NCBI GenBank assembly: GCA_934432725.1
Contig: CAKRZE010000001.1
Span: forward strand, 248,001-312,000
DNA from: an uncultured Eubacteriales bacterium
GTDB lineage: Bacteria > Bacillota > Clostridia > Oscillospirales > CAG-272
Direction of reading: 5' to 3'
Length of the DNA stretch: 64,000 nucleotides
A model generated the notes under the pieces. That model did no database searches, had not been told where the DNA came from, and saw nothing but the letters and a program-made list of their open reading frames with translations. The first letter of the stretch is position 1; the number at the start of each line of letters is the position of its first letter. A program made the translations under genes and the position numbers. Shown here in pieces: positions 1-7,855 of the stretch.

Positions 1-618
1 TCTGGCATAGCGGATCCTCAGCCGGTTCTTTTTTTGCAGCACATATTTTTCGTACATTTCATCAGCGTTTTCGGCGCCGACAATTTCGTCAAGACTGATA
101 AATGCGATGGAGCTGAAATCCGTGATCCCCGGACGGACCTCAAGAATCAGCTTTTCCTCATTCTGATACGCATCGGTATATCGCAGAAGCTCCGGGCGCG
201 GTCCGACAAAGCTCATGGTCCCGATCAGAACATTGTACACCTGCGGAAGCTCATCCAGTTTCAGCTTTCTCAGGATTCTCCCCGTCCGCGTAATCCGTGG
301 ATCGTTCAGCGCGGTGGTTCCTCCGTAGCGGTCCGCGTCCTTCCGCATGGTCCGGAGCTTGAAGATCCGGAACGGCTTGCCGCGGTATCCGCCCCGCAGC
401 GGCGTATAAAGGACGGGAAAGCCGTCCTCGGCGGCAATCACGATGCCGAGCAGCAAAACAACCGGCGTCACCGGAACCGCAAGCAAAAGCGCCAGAATAA
501 AGTCTATTCCGCGTTTGATCCACCGATTGTAAATCCCATAGCAGCCGCACCGCTGCGTCGGGGAAACCGCCTCTGCGGAATGTTCTTTATGTACCTCATA
601 ATTCAGCTCTGTTTTCAC
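1..618 (-). CDS. Undecaprenyl-phosphate sugar phosphotransferase (WcaJ/bacterial sugar transferase family), 3' end cut by window
   Basis: Membrane initiating glycosyltransferase that would move a sugar-1-phosphate onto undecaprenyl phosphate to start capsule, exopolysaccharide or wall-glycan synthesis. Seen: an N-terminal YNRWIKRGIDFILALLLAV segment (one membrane helix), then the family signatures PLRGGYRGKPFRIFKLRTM, LRKLKLDELPQVYNVL and MSFVGPRPEL. 206 codons lie in the window and the frame runs off base 1, so the last few residues are missing. The start chosen is GTG at 618, because GGAG lies 8 bases upstream and the family starts just before this helix. An upstream open frame exists but has no convincing start. 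The family call is secure; the sugar is unknown. Confidence 0.88.
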   Translation of the reverse strand, partial: MKTELNYEVHKEHSAEAVSPTQRCGCYGIYNRWIKRGIDFILALLLAVPVTPVVLLLGIVIAAEDGFPVLYTPLRGGYRGKPFRIFKLRTMRKDADRYGGTTALNDPRITRTGRILRKLKLDELPQVYNVLIGTMSFVGPRPELLRYTDAYQNEEKLILEVRPGITDFSSIAFISLDEIVGAENADEMYEKYVLQKKNRLRIRYAR

Positions 619-893
619 ACGAATATCTCCATTCCGCCGCCAAAGCGCCGGCACAATCAATGGATGAAGCTCTTCCGTATCCCTTCCGGAAAGCAAAATC
701 TGCGAAGCTCTGTCTCCAAAGCAAACGCAGGCATACCCCCGCAGCCTTCCGAAAAAGCCGGCGAATCCATCACGCCGTTCTCCTCCGGCAAATAACCGAT
801 CCGCCCTGCGCGCAGGAATACAAAAATCCCCGGAAGCGCAAAAACCGTCAATTCTTAAAAATGCACAGTACACTCCATTTTCCCAATAAAAAA

Positions 894-922
894 ATTATAA
901 CACCATTGCGCCTGAAAGGCAA
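894..922 (-). promoter_or_regulatory. Predicted sigma-A promoter
   Basis: Minus-strand TTGCCT (917-922), 17-bp spacer, TATAAT (894-899). It would transcribe the sugar transferase with a leader of about 270 nt. A small open frame (657-851, TTG start, no ribosome site) lies in that leader and is not called. Confidence 0.45.
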
Positions 923-1331
923 TACCAAACCTTTAAAAAGAGGCGGTATTTTTTGTGATATTCCACTTCCCGGCAAACACTCTGCGCAGTATGCCCCAAA
1001 GCAGCACAGACTGTCTGCCGAAGCAGCCTCCGCCCCCCGAAAGCAGCAAAAAGCCTCCACCGCTCTCCCGGGTTTTCCTTCTGCATCTTGCTCCAGGGCT
1101 TTATAAAAGCATGCATGATCGGCGAAAGCATCAAAAAACACCGCACCGCCGTATCGGCGAAGCGATGTAAGACAGCACTCTTTTCACAGCCGGCAGGCAA
1201 TCCGGCTTTTGCCGGTTTCCCGCGTTCTGCGTTGTCAATATCTCATGAAGACTCCGGCCCCCTCGGTTTTATCATCCGCACGCGCCAAGGGGAAAACCGG
1301 GGATCCGGCTTCCCCATGTGATGGAGCGTTT
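923..1331. other. Intergenic stretch without a supported gene
   Basis: No frame here has a ribosome site plus protein-like composition. A small hairpin (CCGGC, TTTT loop, GCCGG) near 1201-1214 could help terminate the minus-strand immunity-like operon upstream. Confidence 0.4.
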
Positions 1332-1703
1332 TTACGGTTCATCGACAGTGACGGATCGAATCATGCTGCTGTTGTCCTCAAATACCACGCGGAGCTTTGC
1401 GGAAACAGCTTGCCCCTTATCGTTTTCCATGACGCAATAGATACTGAACTCATTTTCCGAAATCTGCTCCATCCTTCCGAGCGCCTTCCGCTCCGGGCAG
1501 ACCGAGACGATTTCTCCGTACCGTTCGGAAAACGCCCCCTGCTCCTTGACATACGCCTCTATCCGCTGGCACAAGCCTTCTGCCTTCATTTTTCGGGACC
1601 AATATCCGGTCAGGGAAAAGACAAGAATATTCATCGCAGCAAACAGAGCAACCGTGCAAATAACCGTAATTCCGATTTTCCCCTTCCGACTCATACGCTT
1701 CAT
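1332..1703 (-). CDS. Single-span membrane protein, orphan immunity-like (paralogue of the gene at 17.7-18.1 kb)
   Basis: 123 aa. A basic N-terminus is followed by one membrane helix (VICTVALFAAMNILVFSLTG), then a charged extracytoplasmic or cytoplasmic domain of about 85 residues. It aligns along its length with the protein encoded at 17696-18082: both share MNILVFSLTGYWS, KMKA-GLCQ, RMEQIS-NE and KLRV-FEDN. The general form resembles Coa1/NTF2-like small domains, but I cannot assign a family. The paralogue sits inside the Rhs locus, so I infer an immunity role. Start ATG 1703 has GGAAGGG upstream. Confidence 0.7.
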   Translation of the reverse strand: MKRMSRKGKIGITVICTVALFAAMNILVFSLTGYWSRKMKAEGLCQRIEAYVKEQGAFSERYGEIVSVCPERKALGRMEQISENEFSIYCVMENDKGQAVSAKLRVVFEDNSSMIRSVTVDEP

Positions 1704-1902
1704 GCGCCATGCCCTTCCTTTCATACCGTCCATACCGCCCGGCTTCCGCAGGTGCGGAGCGAAAGCAGCAAAGGACCCCTCTCCGAATGTCCTGTCAACC
1801 CGCCGGCATACCCCGCCGTTTCAGAAATGCGCATTCTCTCTGCGCCCCCTTGCGTTTGGGGATATGCTGCCGCCGAGCACCTCCGGCAGCCGAAATCCGT
1901 AT

Positions 1903-2346
1903 TTACCGGATGCTCATACGGGTGCGTCCGTCATCATAATCGGTTTTTATCCGAATATTCGTTGCATGCAGCGCAGCAGCATTTTTGATAAATTGCAGCA
2001 AGAGCTGCTCATCTTTTGCATATATTTCAAAACAATCTCCGTCAGTAACAAGCACGGCAAACCGGCAGCTGCTTGCCAGAAAGTCGCGGTAATCCCTGAT
2101 ATCCTGCCGCGCATCTCCCCTGCGGTATGCCTGCAAATTAAGAAAAAACACAAAATAGGGTATGCACGCCTTCAATTTCTCAAAATAGGATGAATCCGTC
2201 TTGCCGCCAACAGCAGGCAGTGCGGCGGAAGTGTGTATTTCCTCCTCACTGATATAAAAATCATACCCGCAAAGCGGAATATTCGCAAAAATACCGCCAA
2301 GTACGTCCCCATACCCGATATCAGATAAAAATTCTATTCCTCTCAT
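1903..2346 (-). CDS. DUF2691 family protein, candidate immunity protein
   Basis: 147 aa. The protein shows the layout of the DUF2691 family: an N-terminal RGIEF segment, a central YDFYISEEE stretch, then YFVFFLNLQAY, a LLVTDG/CFEIYAKD-like strand pair, and a C-terminal DDGRTRMSI. DUF2691 proteins are small soluble proteins often found among polymorphic-toxin immunity genes; no reaction is known. Start ATG 2346 is preferred over an upstream in-frame start at 2403 because the family begins with this MRGIEF segment; its ribosome site is weak. Its neighbours are further unrelated small genes on the same strand. Confidence 0.7.
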   Translation of the reverse strand: MRGIEFLSDIGYGDVLGGIFANIPLCGYDFYISEEEIHTSAALPAVGGKTDSSYFEKLKACIPYFVFFLNLQAYRRGDARQDIRDYRDFLASSCRFAVLVTDGDCFEIYAKDEQLLLQFIKNAAALHATNIRIKTDYDDGRTRMSIR

Positions 2347-2496
2347 AAAACGATCATTTTGCGTATGCAAAAGCTTCCTTCCCCGGGACAGGAGCGGCAT
2401 CACAGCACAGGCACGCGCTTTCGGACATCAGACACCGCCGCTCCTTCTCCACACATTCCTTTTTCTCCGTCAGCCAGCCGCAGCACGGCGCACCGC

Positions 2497-3024
2497 CTAT
2501 GCCATAAGCCGCATGATCCGCCTCTCATCCTCCCCCTCAAAGGAAATCTGAGAAATGTCCTCTAAAGATACTGCCGATACTCCGTCCGCTTCCCCGTCGC
2601 AGGTAAATTGTCTGATCCGGCATTTTCCCTCATCTGCCGTCTCAACAAACCCGGTAATGTCATCATACCCGCTTTGGCAAAGCTCAAATGACACAAGGGT
2701 CCGGCGGTCTTTTGCAATCTTCAGCACGGAAAGCATTATATTTTCTCCGTCAATTTTTTCACAAAAATCCGGGAAAGACCCGTCCGAACACAGCTTTTCC
2801 ATTCTCCTGCCGTATTTTCCGTCTGTCTCTATGCGAAAAACACAGCCTGTATCCATGACAACAACTCCATCGTATGCTCCGTCGGGACTTGCAAGCTGCA
2901 ATACGACCCAGTTTTCGTCCACCGCAAGCACCTTACCGTAAATGAACCTTGACGGTTCCTGCTCATCTGTATAGATTCCCGCTTTTTTCCCACTTGCGCA
3001 TAATTCTCTTAACAATCCGATCAT
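2497..3024 (-). CDS. Hypothetical protein with small beta-barrel-like N-terminus, orphan immunity-like
   Basis: 175 aa, no signal peptide or membrane helix. The first 80 residues (FIYGKVLAVDENWVVLQLAS, then YDGVVVMDTGCVFRIE) read like an LSm/SH3-type barrel that recurs in hypothetical proteins of Bacillota. The second half (CRIRQFTCDGEADG) may be a second small barrel. Start ATG 3024 has GGGAG six bases upstream; 3075 has none. Function unknown; the immunity role is inferred only from its neighbours. Confidence 0.6.
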   Translation of the reverse strand: MIGLLRELCASGKKAGIYTDEQEPSRFIYGKVLAVDENWVVLQLASPDGAYDGVVVMDTGCVFRIETDGKYGRRMEKLCSDGSFPDFCEKIDGENIMLSVLKIAKDRRTLVSFELCQSGYDDITGFVETADEGKCRIRQFTCDGEADGVSAVSLEDISQISFEGEDERRIMRLMA

Positions 3025-3088
3025 AACATGCTCCCTTTCTCTCTGCCGCCTGACGGAATAAACACCGCCGGGCAAATTGTCCGTTTAT

Positions 3089-3610
3089 CTACTGTTCCCG
3101 GACCTGCCGATCAAAAACAAGATGGTACGCCGTATTCCTTACATCCGCCGGACGGCGGCGCTCCGGATCAAAGCAAACCGAAAAATCTCCGCTGTCTGAA
3201 TAACAGAATAGCAGCTCTGCAAAATGATTCGAAACCATCTCATCCAACCTGTGTTTTTGATAGTCACGATAAAACCGCTTGAAGGTCTCCCATTCCGAGA
3301 CAGGATAAAATAACACTGTTTCAAGATAATAATCGAAAACAGACGGGATGAAATGATAAATATCCTCTCCCGCTTTGATTCTGGCAACCGTCAGATACTC
3401 ATTCAGCGCCTGTATCTCTCCGCGGCTTCGAAAGAACGCTGGAATTTCACTTTTAAGTTCTCTCTCCCGTTTTGCCGTCAGATTTACCCCGTCCGTGCGG
3501 TAAAAACCGAAAAACAATTCCTCTCCGGTCAAAAACGTCTTTAAAATCCGGTCCATGCTGCTCAAATAACCGCTTTGAAAACGAAAATTTTCAAATGTTA
3601 TTACATGCAT
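3089..3610 (-). CDS. Hypothetical protein, orphan immunity-like
   Basis: 173 aa, soluble, rich in aromatic and charged residues (HVITFENFRFQSGYLSSMDR at the start). I do not recognise the family. Start ATG 3610 follows a GGGG run; an open frame continues upstream to 3787 but has composition like an antisense shadow. It lies in a row of unrelated small genes, the arrangement typical of immunity arrays. Confidence 0.55.
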   Translation of the reverse strand: MHVITFENFRFQSGYLSSMDRILKTFLTGEELFFGFYRTDGVNLTAKRERELKSEIPAFFRSRGEIQALNEYLTVARIKAGEDIYHFIPSVFDYYLETVLFYPVSEWETFKRFYRDYQKHRLDEMVSNHFAELLFCYSDSGDFSVCFDPERRRPADVRNTAYHLVFDRQVREQ

Positions 3611-3810
3611 CCCCGAAATCCCCGTATATTCATGCACGGCAAGCCGCCTCAACTCTGCCGCCTCCTTTCCCGCCCTCCAAAATACCCCGGAACCGTGTCG
3701 TCCTTTCCGGATCATCCGGCTGCGACCGGCAGAACGGAAAATAACATCTGTCGCCGCCTCGGTCTGTCCGCATGCCCTGCGCATCAAGCCGAAAGCGGCT
3801 TGGGCCTCCG

Positions 3811-4194
3811 TCAGGATACCGACTGCTTTCTTTCCGTTTCCTTTTCAATTTCAATGATCCGGATTGCCTTTTGCAAAAAACTTGCCTCCATAAGAATGAA
3901 AAGACACAACCCTAATATACCGTCCACAATATCCAAAACAATTCCATATATACGTAAGAAATCTCCTCTCACCACTCTCCATATTTCAAAGCCAAGCCAA
4001 TCCGCCGTCATATATAAAACCAGACAAAATAATGCACTGATCCAAAAACGGCATTTGAGCAAGCGGTTTGCGCTTTTGGGAATTTTAGAATAAATGATAA
4101 TATTTTCAATTTCTTTGACATGGTCATAATAACTGTTAGTTCTTATGTGGAATCGCTCGCCCAAGATATAAAAACACAAGTCCTTCAAGCTCAT
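3811..4194 (-). CDS. Small two-helix membrane protein, orphan immunity-like
   Basis: 127 aa. Soluble N-terminal 45 residues, then two likely membrane helices (ISALFCLVLYMTADWLGF and IVDGILGLCLFILMEASF) separated by a charged loop, then a basic/acidic tail. Start ATG 4194 has GGAGGAG upstream, which decides against a TTG at 4218. Family not recognised. Membrane immunity proteins usually protect against pore-forming or envelope-acting toxins; that is inference here. Confidence 0.55.
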   Translation of the reverse strand: MSLKDLCFYILGERFHIRTNSYYDHVKEIENIIIYSKIPKSANRLLKCRFWISALFCLVLYMTADWLGFEIWRVVRGDFLRIYGIVLDIVDGILGLCLFILMEASFLQKAIRIIEIEKETERKQSVS

Positions 4195-4478
4195 TTTCAA
4201 AATCTCCTCCGATGTCAACCGATCCGGAATGCTTGCAGACTCTCACGTATCCGCAAACCGCCGGCGTCCGTATGGACCCGGTCATCCCCATTCTGCTTTT
4301 CGCTGAGGAAATACGGTCCGTTTACCGTCAATCCGCGCCCGCCCGCAGATCAATCCCGCAAGAAACGCCTCAAGAACCGGCAGAAGAACCTCATGCCTGT
4401 CTGCTTTCCGTGCCATATGCCGCCAAGCCTATCATACTCCGTCAAAGGCTCCGTGCCGCCTCTCTCCTTTTCAGACCT

Positions 4479-5132
4479 TCACTTCCGATTCATCTCAAGG
4501 CGCTTCATTTCTTCAAACGAAATCCGCTGTCCGCACTCCGAGCATCGAAAAAAGCATATCCTGAATTCCATGTCCCCGTCCGCATATGCATCACCGATTT
4601 CAAAATCATAGCTTCCGGCTTCCGGCGAATCGGAATTTACACTCACGCTGTCATATGCCACTTCCATTTGTTGTCCGCACACGGGGCAAGCGTGCTTTTT
4701 CCAATAAACATAAACCGGCGATGCTCCGTTATAGATATATTTTACCGCAGTCGGCTGATCCGGTCCTGTTCCCTCCGCCTTCCCACAGAAGGTGAGAGAA
4801 AGAAGGAGCAGCACCGCCGCAACGAGAACACAGCATCCCAGGATTCTCCGAAGCAGCGACGGTTTGTAATGTTCAATCTTTTTCATTTCGTCAACCGTAT
4901 AGCTTTTCCCGCAATGACCGCATTGAAACTCCGTTCGGACAACCCTGACATTTCCGATCATACATCCGTCATCGAATGAAAAATCATAGTTTTTTGCCTC
5001 ATCCGAGCCTGAATTGACAATTTTTGAAGCCCGGGTCACTTCCAGTTCCCTGCCGCACAAAGGGCAATGATGCTTCCTGTATTTCACATAAAACGGACTT
5101 TCCCGAACCCACATAATATTATGAACGCCCAT
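4479..5132 (-). CDS. Membrane-anchored protein with two tandem zinc-ribbon domains
   Basis: 217 aa made of one domain used twice. Copy 1 (about residues 12-90) has HHCPLCGRELEV and FQCGHCGKSYTVDEMKK. Copy 2 (about 138-216) has HACPVCGQQMEV and FRCSECGQRISFEEMKR. Both contain YDF and end in the same helix. Each pair of CxxC motifs should bind one zinc. A membrane helix (ILGCCVLVAAVLLLLSL, about 96-113) lies between them, so the two ribbons would face opposite sides unless a re-entrant arrangement exists. Function unknown; the position suggests an immunity or sensor role. Confidence 0.65.
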   Translation of the reverse strand: MGVHNIMWVRESPFYVKYRKHHCPLCGRELEVTRASKIVNSGSDEAKNYDFSFDDGCMIGNVRVVRTEFQCGHCGKSYTVDEMKKIEHYKPSLLRRILGCCVLVAAVLLLLSLTFCGKAEGTGPDQPTAVKYIYNGASPVYVYWKKHACPVCGQQMEVAYDSVSVNSDSPEAGSYDFEIGDAYADGDMEFRICFFRCSECGQRISFEEMKRLEMNRK

Positions 5133-5301
5133 TCTCCCATACCCCCGTTTATTTCTTCACAGTCAAAGCTGTCATGTAAAATGAACCACCGCCGAAGCCG
5201 TCGTCGGTCTGACCGACCCACGTCAGCCCAGCCGTTTATCCATCCGCAGGCGTTTCCGTGTCTTTAGAGTCCCTCCCGGATGCAAACCCCGAAGTCTCCG
5301 G

Positions 5302-5829
5302 TCAATCCGCCAGTTTAAGATACAATTGCGCACACGCCAATGCCGCATCCACCGCTATAGGGGCTGACGGATACTCAAATACCGACTTATACCGCAGATA
5401 CACCTTCGGAAGGTTATGCAGTGCCTGAAGCAAATACCAAATCTTCTGCTGCTTTTTCCTGCTCAATGACTGCACCGTGTGCTCCAGCTGTTCGGCAATC
5501 GCCTGCATTGTCCGATTTATTTCCAAATAAGGCGAAAGATCACAAAGCGACGACAAAGCGAAATTCTCTTCTTTCCACTGATTGAATGACGCTTCGCTGA
5601 TGCGGAATTGTTCCGTCCTTTCAAGAATTTTTTTGACAGTTTCATGATCACGCGCCGTTATATGATCGCAGGATATTGCCCGGACCATTTCGCTCATCAG
5701 ATCAACAGAATCGGCAAGCTCTGCAATATAGCTTTTTGCCCACCACAGCTTGCCCGGGTTGCATCTTCCCTTTTCATAAACGGTCAGCCGATACAAAGCT
5801 TCTCCAAAAAACGATTGCTTACAAACCAT
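5302..5829 (-). CDS. Hypothetical helical protein, orphan immunity-like
   Basis: 175 aa, all-helical in appearance, no membrane segment. Near the C-terminus it has LLQALHNLPKVYL, which resembles the AIHELPEIL and CLHDLPIFI helices of the candidate immunity proteins at 16057-16515 and 22946-23461, though the N-terminal part differs. I infer the same broad superfamily. Start ATG 5829 follows AAAGGGACTGTG. This is the first gene of the 1.3-5.8 kb cluster in the direction of transcription. Confidence 0.6.
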   Translation of the reverse strand: MVCKQSFFGEALYRLTVYEKGRCNPGKLWWAKSYIAELADSVDLMSEMVRAISCDHITARDHETVKKILERTEQFRISEASFNQWKEENFALSSLCDLSPYLEINRTMQAIAEQLEHTVQSLSRKKQQKIWYLLQALHNLPKVYLRYKSVFEYPSAPIAVDAALACAQLYLKLAD

Positions 5830-6107
5830 CACAGTCCCTTTCGGCTTTTTTCAGGAATCGATTGTCAGGGCGCAGAAAACCGCATTCGGAGCCGAGCACG
5901 TCCGACTGCACACCCGGTCTGTCATATATACCGATATATCCGATCTTTTCGCTTTCATTATACATCATTTATGCCAATCGGTCAAGGTTTTTTCCAGATA
6001 ATTCAACTCCGGTCATGCACCTCTGCGCATCCGGCGAGCGCTTCCGCTCCGTCCGGGTACGCGTCGGTCTCTTTTCCCCATGCCTTTGTCCCAGCTGCGG
6101 CAAACCG

Positions 6108-6153
6108 AAAAGCCGGTTGATACAACCTCCGTTGGCTGCACCGACCGGCTTTT
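6108..6153. terminator. Hairpin between ABC exporter and immunity-like cluster
   Basis: AAAAGCCGGT (6108-6117) pairs with ACCGGCTTTT (6144-6153) over a 26-nt loop. The stem ends in A on one side and T on the other, so it could terminate transcription from either side; it sits 55 bp past the ABC operon stop. The rest of 5830-6208 shows no gene. Confidence 0.55.
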
Positions 6154-6208
6154 CCCGCCTCTTTTTTATATACATTTTCCGCCGATGCAGGGGCATTGGC
6201 GCCTCATT

Positions 6209-7855
6209 TCATCTGTCAGCCGCCCTGATCTCCACTGTCCTTCCGCCGAGGCTTTCATAAATGCGATGGGAGATGGAAAGCACGGTGCGTCCCTCGGAGA
6301 CGCGGTACAGCGCTTTCAGGACGCGCGCCTCGGTTTCCGCATCAAGGTTGGCGGTAATCTCATCGAGAAGCAGCACAGCAGGATTTGCCGCCGCGGCGCG
6401 GGCGATGGACAGAAGCTGCCACTCCCCCTGTGAAAACATGCCCTCCGTGCATACGGTATCATATCCGTCCGGAAGCGCACGGATCGTTTCATCCATGCCG
6501 GCAAGCCCTGCCGCATTTTGCGCCATTTCCTCGGAAATGGAAGGATCTCCGAGCGTGATCTGGTCGAGCACCGTTCCGGGCACACGGCTGAAATGCTGTT
6601 CCACACAGCCGATGCGGCTCCGCCGCTCACAGTCGGAAATATCCGAAACATCCGTGCCGCCGACGGTGACCGTACCGCTTTCCGGACGGTAAAGACCGAG
6701 AATCAGGCGGAATACCGTGCTTTTGCCGGCTCCCGTCCTGCCGACAAGCGTGACCTGTTCTCCCTCCTTCACCGTCATGGAAAAGTCGCGCAGCACCGGC
6801 TTTTCGCCATATCCGAAGGTGACATGGGACAGAACCACATCCCCGTGTGCAGCATCGGTCCGCCCCATCGGGACCGTCCGCTCCGGCTGAGAAAGAAACG
6901 CATCGATCCGTCTGACTCCCGCCATTGCCGACTGAATGGTCTGTATTTCCATGCCGAGACTTTCGATCGGGGAGAAAATACGGGAGATGTAGTTGATCAC
7001 GGCGACCGATGTGCCGACCGACATCCCGAACAGCGTCAGGATTTCCGCTTTGCCGGAAGCGGAAAGCAGCATCACGATTCCCACCACCGCCGCATTCAGC
7101 AAAAGCACCACGGGAGAGTATATGGCGTCATAGAAGTTTGTTTTTTCCACGGCGGCATAGCTTTCGCCGATGCTTCGGTCATAGCGGCGCTCCATATAGT
7201 GCTCCGTGCCGAGCGCGTGGATGGTGCGGATGTTATGAAGCGTTTCCGGAACCTGCCCGGACACCCTTGCGACAGCGCGGCGGTTATCAAGCTGCGCGGC
7301 AAGCATTTTCTTCTGCACATGTCGGGTAAAGACGGCAAAAAGCGGAAGGATCAGCAGCAAAACGATCGCAAGTCCTATGTTTTTGACCGCGATAACCGCA
7401 AAGATCGAAAGAATGCGGCACGCGTCCGCAGCCATACTGATAATGCCGGAGGTAAAGAGCGCCTCCACGGTATCCACATCCCCCGAAAAGCGCGCCGCCA
7501 CCTCGCCGGGATTCTGCGAAACAAGTGTTTCTGCCGGCAGCCGCGTAAGCTTTTGCGACATTTCGGAGCGCAGCGCATGGGTCATTTTCTGACCGAACAG
7601 TACAAGCAGCGTTTCCTGCGCCGAAGAGAGCACTCCTTCAAGAGCAAGGCTTCCGAAATAGAGGAGCGCGGCGGCAAACGTCAACGGCATTCCGGCGGTC
7701 AGACGGTCGATGACGCGGGCAAGCAAAAGCGGCGGAAGAAGCGAAGCCGCAACCGATGCCGCCACACACAAAAGCGTGCCCAGAGTAAGAAACCGATGTG
7801 TCACAGCCGCCGATCTCACAGAGGCAAACACGCCGCTCTTATTCCTGTTCTTCAT
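6209..7855 (-). CDS. ABC exporter half-transporter, subunit with canonical Walker B and degenerate signature
   Basis: 548 aa: a six-helix exporter membrane domain (about 1-320) fused to an ATPase domain (about 330-548). Seen: Walker A GRTGAGKST, signature FSQGE instead of LSGGQ, Walker B VLLLDEIT with the catalytic Glu, H-loop SHRI. Start ATG 7855 has GGAGG upstream and overlaps the partner gene by 17 bp, indicating coupled translation. With that partner it should form a heterodimer with one catalytic and one degenerate ATP site. The substrate is unknown; the MarR linkage suggests drug or toxic-compound export. Confidence 0.9.
   Translation of the reverse strand: MKNRNKSGVFASVRSAAVTHRFLTLGTLLCVAASVAASLLPPLLLARVIDRLTAGMPLTFAAALLYFGSLALEGVLSSAQETLLVLFGQKMTHALRSEMSQKLTRLPAETLVSQNPGEVAARFSGDVDTVEALFTSGIISMAADACRILSIFAVIAVKNIGLAIVLLLILPLFAVFTRHVQKKMLAAQLDNRRAVARVSGQVPETLHNIRTIHALGTEHYMERRYDRSIGESYAAVEKTNFYDAIYSPVVLLLNAAVVGIVMLLSASGKAEILTLFGMSVGTSVAVINYISRIFSPIESLGMEIQTIQSAMAGVRRIDAFLSQPERTVPMGRTDAAHGDVVLSHVTFGYGEKPVLRDFSMTVKEGEQVTLVGRTGAGKSTVFRLILGLYRPESGTVTVGGTDVSDISDCERRSRIGCVEQHFSRVPGTVLDQITLGDPSISEEMAQNAAGLAGMDETIRALPDGYDTVCTEGMFSQGEWQLLSIARAAAANPAVLLLDEITANLDAETEARVLKALYRVSEGRTVLSISHRIYESLGGRTVEIRAADR

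Noticed and set aside
848..1200. Two overlapping minus-strand frames of about 100 codons
   Set aside because: Cys/Phe-rich odd composition, no start site; one runs through a predicted promoter.
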